From an uncultured Desulfomicrobiaceae bacterium (GTDB lineage: Bacteria > Desulfobacterota > Desulfovibrionia > Desulfovibrionales > Desulfomicrobiaceae), in the NCBI GenBank assembly GCA_937989665.1, contig CALKRN010000015.1, positions 1 to 64,000 on the forward strand: a DNA stretch of 64,000 bases, in the 5' to 3' direction. Both the position numbers and the translations under genes were made by a program. Under the pieces are notes generated by a model, which saw only the letters and a list, made by a program, of their open reading frames with translations, was not told the DNA's origin and ran no database searches. Shown here in pieces: positions 8,414 to 17,079 of this stretch. The stretch's first letter is position 1; every line of letters starts with the position of its first letter.

Positions 8414-8667
8414 TCTTGGGCGCAGGGCAAGGATGTGCCCGCCCAAAAAGCATGTGGGAGCGCTCAGCTGGCCGCCATCTGGCGTCTGGAGATTCTGGGG
8501 GGCTGGAGGGAAGACCCTGCCACGGGAGTTGCCCCGCCTTGACAAAAGGGCATGACTGTCCCATGACCTGCGGAGGGGGTACGGCAAGAGCGCTTGGGCT
8601 GCAGTGGGAGGAGCGGCAGGCTGAAGCGCCCTCTCGACGTTTTTTTCTCGAGGTGGAGGAATGGCTA

Positions 8668-9045
8668 ATGAAGAGAAAGATGAAATATGCCATGGTGGCG
8701 CTGCTTGTTCTTCTTGGAGGGGCAGTGGCTTCGACGGTAAGGGCCAATACCCCGCAGGTGCCGGTTCCAGGTCAAGTCACGATGGTCGATTTAGGGGCGA
8801 AGCGCTGTATCCCATGCAAGATGATGGCCCCTATTTTGGAGGCATTGGAAAAAGAGTATGCGGGCCGGGCCGCTATTATCTTCATTGATGTATGGGAAAA
8901 CCCCAACGAGACCGACAAATTCAAGTTGCGTGTTATCCCGACCCAGATCTTCTATGATGCCCAAGGCCGGGAGCGTTGGCGGCATGAAGGATTTCTCGAA
9001 AAGGCTGTTATTGAAGCAAAACTCAAAGAGCTTGGAGTCCAGTGA
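8668..9045 (+). CDS. Exported thioredoxin-like protein
   Basis: 125 residues. A basic N-terminus and hydrophobic stretch (residues 5-23) form a signal peptide or anchor, followed by a thioredoxin domain with the redox motif C47-I-P-C50 and the cis-Pro segment RVIPTQIFYD. ATG 8668 is chosen because GGTGGAGGA lies 8 bases upstream; the overlapping ATG at 8661 is in another frame. It probably handles disulfides in the periplasm, receiving electrons from the membrane protein encoded immediately downstream, whose ATG directly follows this gene's stop. Confidence 0.85.
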   Translation: MKRKMKYAMVALLVLLGGAVASTVRANTPQVPVPGQVTMVDLGAKRCIPCKMMAPILEALEKEYAGRAAIIFIDVWENPNETDKFKLRVIPTQIFYDAQGRERWRHEGFLEKAVIEAKLKELGVQ

Positions 9046-9774
9046 ATGCTCGAGGAATTTTTCCTCACCATCCACCAATGGATGACCGGTGCCCATGAAT
9101 CGGCGATGGTGGTAGGCGCTCTTGGGGCCTTTTTGTGGGGCATGGTGAGCGTCCTCTTGAGCCCCTGCCATTTGGCATCCATTCCGCTCATCGTGGCTTA
9201 TGTTGGTGGACAAGAAAAGCTTGTGGCTGGGCGTCAGGCCGCGTGGTACGCTGCCCTCTTTACCGTGGGATTGTTTTGTACCATCGCCGCCCTCGGGGTC
9301 ATTGGGACCGTGCTTGGCCGATTGCTCGGCGACACCGGTCCGTACTGGAGTATTTTGGTGGGGGGCATCTTGCTCTGGGTGGCGGCCGACATGCTCGGGG
9401 TCGCCTCGTGCTCTCTGCGTAGCAGCATGGGGGGTTGGGCGGCCCGGTGGCAGTTACGGGGGGCCAAGGGGGCCTTGGTCCTGGGCCTTGCCTATGGGGT
9501 CCTCTCTGGCTCGTGCACTTTTGGGTTCATTGCCCCCATCCTCGCCCTCATTACGGTCCAAGAGCAGGTAGGCACGGGACTAACATACATCCTCCTTTTT
9601 GGCGTGGGGCACGCCATTCCCATTGCCGTTGCCGGCGGTTCCACGGCTGTGGTCAAGCGTTTGCTGGCTAGCAGTTCTTGGCAGCATGGCGGCCAGCTCT
9701 TCCGCCGTAGCGCGGGGGTGCTCATTGGCCTGTTGGGGCTTTATTTCATCCTCCAGCCTTGGATGGGCATATAG
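9046..9774 (+). CDS. CcdA/DsbD-like membrane thiol-electron transporter
   Basis: 242 residues with about six hydrophobic segments. Proteins of this family carry electrons from cytoplasmic thioredoxin across the membrane using a pair of intramembrane cysteines. The expected pair is here: C41 in SPCHLASIPL at the first helix and C157 in SGSCTFGF at the fourth. It starts at the stop codon of the exported thioredoxin, so the two very likely form one redox pathway, perhaps for cytochrome c maturation or protein disulfide reduction. The exact target is unknown. Confidence 0.85.
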   Translation: MLEEFFLTIHQWMTGAHESAMVVGALGAFLWGMVSVLLSPCHLASIPLIVAYVGGQEKLVAGRQAAWYAALFTVGLFCTIAALGVIGTVLGRLLGDTGPYWSILVGGILLWVAADMLGVASCSLRSSMGGWAARWQLRGAKGALVLGLAYGVLSGSCTFGFIAPILALITVQEQVGTGLTYILLFGVGHAIPIAVAGGSTAVVKRLLASSSWQHGGQLFRRSAGVLIGLLGLYFILQPWMGI

Positions 9775-9985
9775 TCGCAGATTTGGGACAACAGGTCCAC
9801 CAACGTCCTGCGGCACAGGGGTTGAGGCCGACCCCTCCTCGGACAACCAACGGATCACAGGCCCAGCAAGGGGCCGCTGGGAAAGAGCGTTAGGATACGC
9901 CGCTTCCTTGCCTGCCAAATGCAGCAGCATTCCTGTTGGCGTGGGCAGGAAGGGCGATTGAGGATATGCCCTGGAGGGCAACTTG

Positions 9986-10015
9986 AGGGGGGAGGACAGC
10001 GCGGCCCCCTTTTTT
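9986..10015 (+). terminator. Candidate rho-independent terminator
   Basis: AGGGGG (9986-9992) can pair with CCCCCT (10005-10010), followed by a T-run to 10015. The loop is about 12 bases. It would end the thioredoxin-CcdA transcript, though it lies 210 bases past the stop. Confidence 0.45.
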
Positions 10016-10073
10016 CTGTGATGTCTGGTAGTTCCTCCAGGCCCGCATTCGAGGGCTCTCGTTGGCGGGCAGG

Positions 10074-10089
10074 TGTTCCACATGGAACA
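10074..10089. other. parS-like centromere site (intergenic)
   Basis: TGTTCCACATGGAACA matches the Pseudomonas/Caulobacter-type parS consensus TGTTCCACGTGGAACA at 15 of 16 positions; the mismatch is at the central CG. It lies in a non-coding region about 13 kb from parB, a distance usual for chromosomal parS sites. Confidence 0.5.
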
Positions 10090-10219
10090 TTATGCCCATC
10101 GCTTCCTGTGGGATCCCTGCTCAGAGACTTGGTTGGGGGTCGGCCAGGACCTCCGGGCGATTGGCGGGTTTGCCTGCTGCAGGCCTTTCTCTATCAGGCG
10201 TGCGCGTGCGTCGCCCTGC

Positions 10220-11032
10220 TTAGCCCAAGTAAGCCTTGGCGATGAGATAGACATCGGCATAGCTGACATTGGCCTTGATGGCCGCCATCATGGTTGCCGA
10301 GAGGTTCATCTTGCGCTCGGTGGCAGCGAGGATTTCGCGTTTGACGAGGTTGAGGCGGTATTTGATGAAATCCGCATCAAATCCGTCCGCTACGAGCTCT
10401 AATCCATCCTTGAAATACGGCGAGGTAAAATAATCCCGCTGGGCCAAGACGGCCTGGATACCGCTTTTGCGCGCGAGTTTGCAGTAAAAGATGAGGTTGA
10501 TGATGAGGGATTCGATTTTTTGTTTGTGGTCGATGCGCAGGAATTTTTTTTTGTTGAAGCCCGGATCGTCGAGATGCTGGAGCATGAGGTCCGCCACCTC
10601 GAATACCTGGCGTTCGAAGATGGGCGGCATCGGGAACTTGGAGAGAAACCGCACCATGACTTTTTGGGGGTTTTCACTGGCCACCATGCCGAGCAGGGCA
10701 ATGCTCATGAGGGTGTATTTGCGGCCTAAGTCCTCGAGAAAGGTGGCCGCGCGGATGTTGGCGAGCTCTTTACTCTCGCTTGGGGCAAAGGACGAGGCCG
10801 CCAGCTCGAGAAGGTAGCGGATATAGGGTTCCTTGGTGTGGCGAGCTTCCTGCGCGAGAAAATTTTCGTCGCGGCGTTTGGTATCCAGGGTTTTTTTCAC
10901 CGACAGCCAGAAGGCGGCTACCCCTTCCAAGGGCATTTCCAGGATGTCGATCTCGGGCGGGGTCCCGGGAGAGGGCGTGACACTCGCTGCCTCAAGAAGG
11001 CGGGTGACGAGGTCATTGATGGCCGCGGGCAT
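10220..11032 (-). CDS. Soluble protein with a MotA-like C-terminal segment
   Basis: 270 residues with no signal peptide or membrane segment. The last third (ARKSGIQAVLAQRDYFTSPY, then FKDGLELVADGFDADFIKY) resembles the cytoplasmic region of MotA, where E-GI-AL and GL-LVVDG-D are conserved. The four MotA transmembrane helices are absent. It begins one base after the cheX stop, so the two are translated together. It may bind the flagellar motor or a receptor complex without being a stator, but that is inference. I cannot assign a known family name. Confidence 0.55.
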   Translation of the reverse strand: MPAAINDLVTRLLEAASVTPSPGTPPEIDILEMPLEGVAAFWLSVKKTLDTKRRDENFLAQEARHTKEPYIRYLLELAASSFAPSESKELANIRAATFLEDLGRKYTLMSIALLGMVASENPQKVMVRFLSKFPMPPIFERQVFEVADLMLQHLDDPGFNKKKFLRIDHKQKIESLIINLIFYCKLARKSGIQAVLAQRDYFTSPYFKDGLELVADGFDADFIKYRLNLVKREILAATERKMNLSATMMAAIKANVSYADVYLIAKAYLG

Positions 11033-11033
11033 G

Positions 11034-11495
11034 CTATTCCTCGAGGCAAAACTCTACGGTGAAGGTGCCGGCTTGGGTGGTAAATGGAATGGCGATGGGT
11101 TTGATGGAATTCATATGGGCGATGGTATGGCCGTCACCCATGATCACCGAGGGCGTGGACCCCTGAAGTTTGACCCCCATCTCGGCCAGTCCAGCACGGG
11201 CCTGACCGGAAATCATGTTGGAGATCTCCCCCACCGCGTCTTGGACATCTTGAAGGATGTTTTCGATGGCGTCGCCAAGCATCTGCTTCACAATGTACAC
11301 TGCCGTCGGTTTATCGAAGGAAATGGAGAAGGTACCCCGCAGATCGCCGGTGATGCCAATGACGGCCGACACATCGCCTCGGGCAATATTGTCTTTTTTG
11401 ACATACGGGGCTTCGGCAGCCACTTCGAGGCAGGCCATGGATGCCAGCACGGTCTTGGTGGCCTTGATAAACGGTTTGGCAAATTCTGGATTCAT
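11034..11495 (-). CDS. cheX: CheX-like CheY-P phosphatase
   Basis: 153 residues from ATG 11495; the open frame upstream has no matching sequence. The segment DVQDAVGEISNMISGQARAG carries the E-x-x-N pair (E-I-S-N) that attacks phospho-CheY in CheX/CheC proteins. The GDLRGTFSISFDK and MGDGHTIAHMN segments fit the CheX fold. The protein would speed loss of phosphate from CheY and so reset the flagellar motor response. It lies downstream of trmJ (59-base gap) and one base ahead of the MotA-like gene. No cheA or cheY is present in the window. Confidence 0.8.
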   Translation of the reverse strand: MNPEFAKPFIKATKTVLASMACLEVAAEAPYVKKDNIARGDVSAVIGITGDLRGTFSISFDKPTAVYIVKQMLGDAIENILQDVQDAVGEISNMISGQARAGLAEMGVKLQGSTPSVIMGDGHTIAHMNSIKPIAIPFTTQAGTFTVEFCLEE

Positions 11496-11554
11496 GGGAG
11501 ACTCCGGGGGATTGAGTTGAGGCCGCTCCTGTCTATGGGGCTTGGGGCTGGGGG

Positions 11555-12310
11555 TCAATCGGGTTGACCGTGGGCAAGACGCGCAAGGCGCCGGATTTGG
11601 CGGCATAGGCCCATGATCTGATTGAATTCGTGGCGCCGTGGGGCGAGACGATGGATAAACCGTTTGATGGAGAGCATGAAATACTCGGGGTTGTTGGGCT
11701 TGATGTAGTCGATGGCCAGGAGGGTGTCGCGCAGCGTGGCAAAAAGGATCGCTTGTTCGTCGTGGTTGATGGCTCGATCTTTGGGATAGCGCGACAGCCG
11801 GAGGGGTTTTTCCTGCGCGGCGAGGAAACATTCGTAAAGGATAAGGAGCACGGCCTGGGCAAGGTTGAGGGAGGTCAGCTCCGTACTTGTGGGGATAGTG
11901 ATGAGGGCGTTGCAGACTTCGATCTCGGTGTTGGTGAGGCCGCGGTCTTCAGGACCAAAGACAAGGGCTACGTCGCCGTATGCCCGTTGGGCAATGATGT
12001 GCGGGGCTACCTCACGCGGGGTGTGGACGACCTTGCGCCAACCACCGAGGCGAGCAGTAGTACCGTAGGAGAACGCAAAGGGGGCCAGGGCCTCGGCTAA
12101 GGTGGGGACGATGCGCAGATTGTCGATGAGGTGTTGGGCGTGGTGGGTGGCTAGAGGCAGGGCGCGCTGCGCATCAAAGTCCCAGGGGTCCACAAGGAGG
12201 ATCTGGCCGCAGCCCATGTTGGCGCAGGCCCGAGCCACGGATCCCACGTTTTCCGAATACTTGGGGCGAAAGAGGATAACGGCAATGCCATGGAGAGGGA
12301 GTTGGGTCAT
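11555..12310 (-). CDS. trmJ: tRNA/rRNA methyltransferase, TrmJ-type SPOUT
   Basis: 251 residues. The N-terminus AVILFRPKYSENVGSVARA and the knot-forming region (ALVFGPEDRGLTNTEI, then IPTSTELTSLNLAQAV) are the three SPOUT motifs of the TrmH/SpoU family. The N-rich ENVGSVARA start and the helical C-terminal tail match TrmJ, which 2'-O-methylates position 32 of tRNA. Length agrees with the family. It is upstream of cheX on the same strand, although no functional link is known. Confidence 0.85.
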   Translation of the reverse strand: MTQLPLHGIAVILFRPKYSENVGSVARACANMGCGQILLVDPWDFDAQRALPLATHHAQHLIDNLRIVPTLAEALAPFAFSYGTTARLGGWRKVVHTPREVAPHIIAQRAYGDVALVFGPEDRGLTNTEIEVCNALITIPTSTELTSLNLAQAVLLILYECFLAAQEKPLRLSRYPKDRAINHDEQAILFATLRDTLLAIDYIKPNNPEYFMLSIKRFIHRLAPRRHEFNQIMGLCRQIRRLARLAHGQPD

Positions 12311-12394
12311 GGTGTGGTTGTGGGGCTGGGCCTATCTTAGAGAGGCAGGACGTTGCAGCAAGGAACGGAGCGTTTTCCCATGGAGAGAGGCCTT

Positions 12395-13489
12395 TTAGAC
12401 GTTGAAGAGAAAGTGGATTACGTCGCCATCGCGCACGACGTAATCCTTTCCTTCGACCCGCAGCACCCCTGCGGCACGGCAGGCAGCCTCGGAGCCGTGG
12501 CGCAGGTAATCGGCAAAGGCAATGACCTCGGCACGGATAAAGCCGCGCTCGAAGTCGGAGTGGATGACCCCTGCGGCCTGGGGAGCCTTGGTCCCTTGGG
12601 GAATGGTCCAGGCCCGGACCTCCTTGGGGCCGGCGGTAAAAAAAGCGATGAGCCCGAGGGTTGCGTAGCCGGCCCGGATGACTTGAGCGAGACCGGACTC
12701 GCTCACCCCAAAGCTCGCTAAGAATTCGGCAGCTTCTTCCGGCGGGAGGGCGGCCAGTTCTTCCTCCACCCGGGCACACACGGAAATGGCCTGGGCACCG
12801 CGAGCCGCGGCCAGTTCCCGGGCACAGCGTTGGAGGTCCGTCTCGGTGGTTATACCCGCTTCATCCACGTTGAGGACAAAGATAACTGGCTTGGCCGTTA
12901 AGAGCGGGGTATCGCGGAGGAACGCTTCCACTTGCGGGTCATCCGCCATAGCGCTGGCAGGTTGGCCCGTACTCAGGGTTTCGGCGAGGCGACGGGCGAT
13001 CTCCAATTGAGCGGCGGCCTTCTTGTCCCCTTTGGCCTGTTTGGCGAGGCGATCCATGCGGCGTTCGAGGGCGGCGAGATCTGCCAGGAGGAGCTCGGTC
13101 TCGATGGTCGCGGCATCGCGCATCGGATCCACCGTGCCGTCCACGTGGACGATGTCCGGGTCTTCAAAGCAGCGCAACACGTGGACAATGGCTTGGCAGC
13201 CGCGAATATGAGCCAAGAATTGGTTGCCAAGGCCCTCGCCTTGGCTTGCGCCCCGCACGAGACCGGCGATGTCCACGAAATCCACCGTGGCTGGAATGAC
13301 CTGCTGCGGATGCACGAGTTCGGCGAGTTGGGAGAGCCGGGGATCGGGCACCGGGACGACTGCCGTATTGGGTTCGATGGTACAAAACGGGTAGTTGGCG
13401 CTGGCGGCCTTTTGGGCGCGGGTCAGGGCGTTGAAGAGGGTGGACTTGCCCACATTGGGCAGTCCGACGATGCCAATGCTGAGGGCCAT
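12395..13489 (-). CDS. ychF: Redox-regulated ATPase/GTPase YchF
   Basis: 364 residues from ATG 13489, the usual family length. The G1 motif [15 protein letters not shown] is at residues ~8-22, then [10 protein letters not shown] (switch region), [20 protein letters not shown] (G3) and LNVDE (the N-x-x-E variant that favours ATP). The TGS-like C-terminal domain ends [11 protein letters not shown]. YchF binds ribosomes and takes part in stress responses. An earlier in-frame ATG at 13702 adds only low-quality sequence. A minus-strand terminator lies 20 bases upstream (13508-13530), so transcription starts close to the gene. Confidence 0.95.
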   Translation of the reverse strand: MALSIGIVGLPNVGKSTLFNALTRAQKAASANYPFCTIEPNTAVVPVPDPRLSQLAELVHPQQVIPATVDFVDIAGLVRGASQGEGLGNQFLAHIRGCQAIVHVLRCFEDPDIVHVDGTVDPMRDAATIETELLLADLAALERRMDRLAKQAKGDKKAAAQLEIARRLAETLSTGQPASAMADDPQVEAFLRDTPLLTAKPVIFVLNVDEAGITTETDLQRCARELAAARGAQAISVCARVEEELAALPPEEAAEFLASFGVSESGLAQVIRAGYATLGLIAFFTAGPKEVRAWTIPQGTKAPQAAGVIHSDFERGFIRAEVIAFADYLRHGSEAACRAAGVLRVEGKDYVVRDGDVIHFLFNV

Positions 13490-13815
13490 AGGGTCTCCTT
13501 GGGACGCAAAAAAAGGCGGATGGCTCCGCCATGGTGGGGCGTCTCTAGCAAAGGGGAATTCGTCGGGCAAGGAGTTGCGCGGCGCACGGGCACGGCAAGC
13601 GGCGCGTGGATACGGCCCATGGATGGGGGCGCAGGCATCGGCCTTCTGTCTTGGATCGCACAGGAAGGCAGCGGGTCCTTCCACGAGGGGCAACGTCCTC
13701 ATCTTGGGTGATGGCTTGGCTCCTTCGCCTTCCTGCCTCCTTGGGCTGTACTACCGAAAGGAATGAGCGGCAATGCGGTGCCGCTTTGGCCAAGAAGAGC
13801 CTTGCTGCATGCGCG
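13490..13815. other. Intergenic region between the MCP gene and ychF, possible small transcript
   Basis: No protein gene is supported. A good minus-strand terminator (13508-13530) ends this region just before ychF, yet the MCP gene stops at 13816. About 285 bases could therefore form the tail of the MCP mRNA or an independent small RNA. AGCGGCA/TGCCGCT forms a further hairpin near 13767-13786 without a T-run. Confidence 0.4.
13508..13530 (-). terminator. Rho-independent terminator upstream of ychF
   Basis: On the minus strand GGCGGA, a 4-base loop and TCCGCC form a 6-bp stem followed by seven T. It insulates ychF from the transcript arriving from the MCP side. Confidence 0.75.
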
Positions 13816-15468
13816 CTATACTTGGAAGCGGGCCAGTATTGCCCCCAGCTTGTCCACCATCTGGGTCACGGTTTCGGAATATGATTTGACGCTCTGGCCA
13901 TGTTTGGTGAGGGCTACTGCGCCCTGCTGGACATCGCCGATGTCGCTGTGGATGGAAACGGTTCGGGTTTGCGTTTTGGTGAGGGCACCCGCAATGTCCT
14001 TGAGCCCAAGCGAAGCCTGGCCAACGTTATCCGCAATATCTCGGGTGGTGACGCTCTGTTCTTCCACCGCCGCAGCGATGGTCCCTACCATGTCATTGAC
14101 CTCGGAGATGATGGAGGCGACCTGCTGGATGTTGCCCACGGAGCTGCCAATGGCGTTTTGAATCCCTTGGATCTTGCTGTGGATCTCCTCGGTGGCTCGG
14201 GCGGTCTGTTGGGCCAATTCTTTGATTTCGTTTGCGACAACAGCAAAACCCCGACCAGCCTCGCCGGCGCGGGCAGCTTCGATGGTGGCGTTGAGGGCAA
14301 GGAGATTGGTTTGGGCTGAGATGGCGGTGATCGTCTCGGTGACCTTGCCGATTTCTACGGCTGCATCGCCGAGCTCTGCCATTTGGGCTTGGGCGTCTTG
14401 GGCAAAGCGGACGGCCTGGGCGGCTGTGTTCCTGGTGCGCTCCGTGGTGCTGGCAATTTCGGTAATCGTGGCCGTCATTTCTTCTGCTGCCGAGGCGATG
14501 GTGGAGACATTGGTCGACGCTTGCTCCATGGCAGAGGAGACCGTCTGCATTTGCTCTTGCACCTGTTCGGTGGCCGCGTAGACAGTGGCAGCGCGGTCGG
14601 TGCTTTGGCAGGCATTGGCGGCCAAGGTCTCGGACATGGAGAGGAGGTCGCTTGCGTTGCTGCGAAGCGAGGTGGAGATGGAGACGATTTCGCCCATGAC
14701 GGTGCGCAGGCGATCTCCAGTGGTGCGCAAGGCATCGGCCAAAGCGCCGATCTCGTCGGAGCGCTGGACCTCCAGGCTGGTGCGCAGATCCCCCTCGGCG
14801 AGGTCGTGGGCAAAGCGGGTAGTTGCGAGAATGGGGCGTGTGAGGCTTCGTGCAAGGAGCATTGCGATCGTTATCCCGAGGAGCATGGCCACACCAAGCC
14901 CCATGGAGACGGACGTTTGCAACCAAGCTGCCCCTTCGGCCATATCTTGGCTGGCCGTAACGAGCTGTTTTTCTGCATCCTCCTGTATGGCTGTCGCTAC
15001 CTGCGAGAGGGTGGCCTCTGCTGCGCTGAATTTCTCGATGAGGGCTTGCCACTCTCCCGCGGCACCTTCCGTTTGGAGCATCGCCGCAGTTTGGGCCGCG
15101 AGTTGGCTGTATTCCGCCACAGCCGTTTTGGCCTTGACGGCGTGGTCATGAAGCGCGGGATGGGTCTTGGTGAAAGACTCGATGTTGGTGAGGCTTTTTC
15201 GGGTTTCTTCAAGGGCATTTTGGGCAGGGGCAAGATGCTGGGGGGCCCGGGAGAAGAGGACACGAACCCAGGCAATTCGGGCTTGATTAGCGCTATTTTG
15301 GAACTGTTGGGCCAGTTGTATTTGCGGGATGCTGGTCTCGTGTATTGTTGTGCCGTCATTTGCAAAAGTGTGCGCACTGTTGAGAACGAATGCTCCGAAC
15401 AGGACCATAAGGAGCAAGAGGAGCCCAAAACCGAGAAAAATTTGGATACTCAGCTTGAAATGGAACAT
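13816..15468 (-). CDS. Methyl-accepting chemotaxis protein
   Basis: 550 residues. An N-terminal membrane helix (residues ~8-30) leads a periplasmic four-helix-bundle-type ligand domain (~30-185, alpha-helical, with paired Gln/Ala-rich segments). A second helix ([18 protein letters not shown]) and a HAMP domain ([20 protein letters not shown]) follow, then a long cytoplasmic coiled coil with the receptor tip: [17 protein letters not shown]-type sequence reading [20 protein letters not shown], then [19 protein letters not shown]. It signals to CheA through the tip. AGGAGAAATCT precedes the ATG. No ligand can be predicted. A poly-T tract lies in its upstream region. Confidence 0.95.
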   Translation of the reverse strand: MFHFKLSIQIFLGFGLLLLLMVLFGAFVLNSAHTFANDGTTIHETSIPQIQLAQQFQNSANQARIAWVRVLFSRAPQHLAPAQNALEETRKSLTNIESFTKTHPALHDHAVKAKTAVAEYSQLAAQTAAMLQTEGAAGEWQALIEKFSAAEATLSQVATAIQEDAEKQLVTASQDMAEGAAWLQTSVSMGLGVAMLLGITIAMLLARSLTRPILATTRFAHDLAEGDLRTSLEVQRSDEIGALADALRTTGDRLRTVMGEIVSISTSLRSNASDLLSMSETLAANACQSTDRAATVYAATEQVQEQMQTVSSAMEQASTNVSTIASAAEEMTATITEIASTTERTRNTAAQAVRFAQDAQAQMAELGDAAVEIGKVTETITAISAQTNLLALNATIEAARAGEAGRGFAVVANEIKELAQQTARATEEIHSKIQGIQNAIGSSVGNIQQVASIISEVNDMVGTIAAAVEEQSVTTRDIADNVGQASLGLKDIAGALTKTQTRTVSIHSDIGDVQQGAVALTKHGQSVKSYSETVTQMVDKLGAILARFQV

Positions 15469-15777
15469 AGATTTCTCCTGAGGACTAAATATGGAAGATT
15501 ACTGCATTTAAGAAGAATGCCTTTGCTATAAGGCGCAACATACGCTGTTCACAAAGCAAGGGCTGTTCTTAAAGAAGAATATACAGGCAATCGTTGAAAA
15601 TGTAAAGCATGGGTTGTTTTTTTTTTTTTGGATTTCAACAGGTTGCTGGATTGAGGGGTGCAAGGTGTCAAATTATAAAGACAGCGTTCCGCTTTCCGCC
15701 TGGCTTTGACGCCCTCAGAAGGAAAAGATAGCGTTCCGTACAGCGATATTGGGAGAAGGGCCTAGAGGAGGAGACGC
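15469..15777. other. Divergent promoter region with a 13-T tract
   Basis: This AT-rich region separates the MCP gene (minus) from the M48 protease gene (plus) and should hold both promoters. It contains a run of 13 T at 15617-15629, and TGTC/GACA flanking AAATTATAAA at about 15666-15683. The sequence AGCGTTCCG occurs twice (near 15683 and 15730). AGAGGAGGAG before 15778 is the ribosome-binding site of the protease gene. I cannot pick a promoter with confidence. Confidence 0.45.
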
Positions 15778-17079
15778 ATGCTGACACGACGCCAATTTCT
15801 CGTCGCCATGGCAGGGATGGGGGCCTTGGGCCTCGCAGGTTGCGCCACGAATCCAGTTACTGGAAAAAACCAACTTATGCTGGTGGGTGAGGACCAAGAA
15901 ATCCGCCTCGACCGCCAGCAATCGCCCGTGCAGTTTTCTGCTGACTTTGGCCCTGTCCCGGACGCCGCCCTCAATGCCTATGTGACCCAAGTGGGCATGG
16001 CCCTGGTGCGCCACTGCCATCGCCCCCATATGCCCTATTCGTTTCGGGTAGTGAACGCTCCCTATGTCAATGCCTATGCCTTTCCTGGGGGCAGCATTGC
16101 CGTGAGCCGCGGGATTTTGGCACGTTTGGAGAGTGAGGATGAGTTGGCGGCCTTGCTGGGGCATGAGATTGCCCATGTCAGCGCCCGGCACACAGCGGCC
16201 CGCATCTCCAGCGGGACCGTTCTCCAAGTGCTTTTGGGCGGGGCTGCGGCCGCCGTGGGTGCGGCTCAGCCCAGACTCCAGGACCTCGCGGGTACGGTGG
16301 CGGGACTAGGGGCCGGACTCCTTCTTGCCAAGTACAGCCGCGATGACGAGCGCGAGGCCGATGCCCTGGGCATGGCTTATATGACCGCAGCCGGCTATTC
16401 GCCCCAGGGTATGGTGGCGCTCATGGATATGCTCCGCGGTCTCTCCCGTCGGGACCCTGGACTCGTGGAGGTCCTCTTTTCCTCCCATCCCATGAGCAAC
16501 GAACGCTACGCCGATGCCCAAGCCCTCATGGCCCAGCAGTATGCCAGTGCCGCCCACCGACCTCTGCGCCGCGAACGCCTGCTGGAGGCCACGGCCCGGC
16601 TGCGCGCCATCCAACCCGCCTTGGCGCGCCTCGAGGAGGCCCAGCGGGCCCTCGGCCAGCGTCAAGCGGCCAAGGCCCAGGCCCTTGCCCAGCAGGCACT
16701 CTCTTTTGCCCCGGACGACTACGCAGGCCTTGTGCTCCTTGCCCGGGCCCAGCTCATGGCCGACGAACCAGCAGCGGCGCTCCACACCGCGCGCCGCGCT
16801 CAGGCCGTATCTCCTGGAGAGGCGCAGGGAAGCCTGACTGCGGGGTTGGCTGCCGTGCAGCTGCGGCGCTTCGAGGATGCGGTACGAGAGTTTACGGCGG
16901 TGCACCAGGCGCTGCCCATGACCCCATCCCCGCTCTTTCTGCGTGGCTACTCCTATGAGGGCATGGGCCGGCGGGCGGAGGCTGCCACTGACTACCGCCG
17001 CTATCTGGCCCAGGTCCATCAAGGGGAGTGGGCCAAGCACGCCCAGCGCCGGCTTTTGGAGTGGGGTTATGGGCGCTAG
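15778..17079 (+). CDS. M48-family metalloprotease lipoprotein with TPR repeats (BepA/YfgC-like)
   Basis: 433 residues. The N-terminus TRRQFLVAMAGMGALGLAGC combines a twin-arginine-like start with a lipobox (LAGC), so a lipid-anchored periplasmic protein is expected. The zinc site is H129-E-I-A-H133 with the third ligand in DDEREADALG (~189-198). After residue ~270 the sequence becomes Ala-rich helical pairs (AKAQALAQQALSFAPDDY, ALHTARRAQAVSPGE) of TPR type. This layout matches BepA, which degrades or assists assembly of outer-membrane proteins such as LptD. The stop overlaps the start of the MscS gene by 11 bases. Confidence 0.9.
   Translation: MLTRRQFLVAMAGMGALGLAGCATNPVTGKNQLMLVGEDQEIRLDRQQSPVQFSADFGPVPDAALNAYVTQVGMALVRHCHRPHMPYSFRVVNAPYVNAYAFPGGSIAVSRGILARLESEDELAALLGHEIAHVSARHTAARISSGTVLQVLLGGAAAAVGAAQPRLQDLAGTVAGLGAGLLLAKYSRDDEREADALGMAYMTAAGYSPQGMVALMDMLRGLSRRDPGLVEVLFSSHPMSNERYADAQALMAQQYASAAHRPLRRERLLEATARLRAIQPALARLEEAQRALGQRQAAKAQALAQQALSFAPDDYAGLVLLARAQLMADEPAAALHTARRAQAVSPGEAQGSLTAGLAAVQLRRFEDAVREFTAVHQALPMTPSPLFLRGYSYEGMGRRAEAATDYRRYLAQVHQGEWAKHAQRRLLEWGYGR

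Larger units (their letters stand above)
9775..10219. other. Convergent intergenic region holding a terminator and a parS-like site
   Basis: No gene is supported in these 445 bases, which lie between the ends of the CcdA gene (plus) and the MotA-like gene (minus). It contains a candidate terminator (9986-10015) and a 16-bp ParB-site-like sequence (10074-10089), both listed separately. Confidence 0.5.

Noticed and set aside
8416-8446. Hairpin TTGGGCG/CGCCCAA after the glycosyltransferase as a terminator
   Set aside because: Strong stem but followed by A, not T, so it does not meet the rho-independent pattern on the plus strand.
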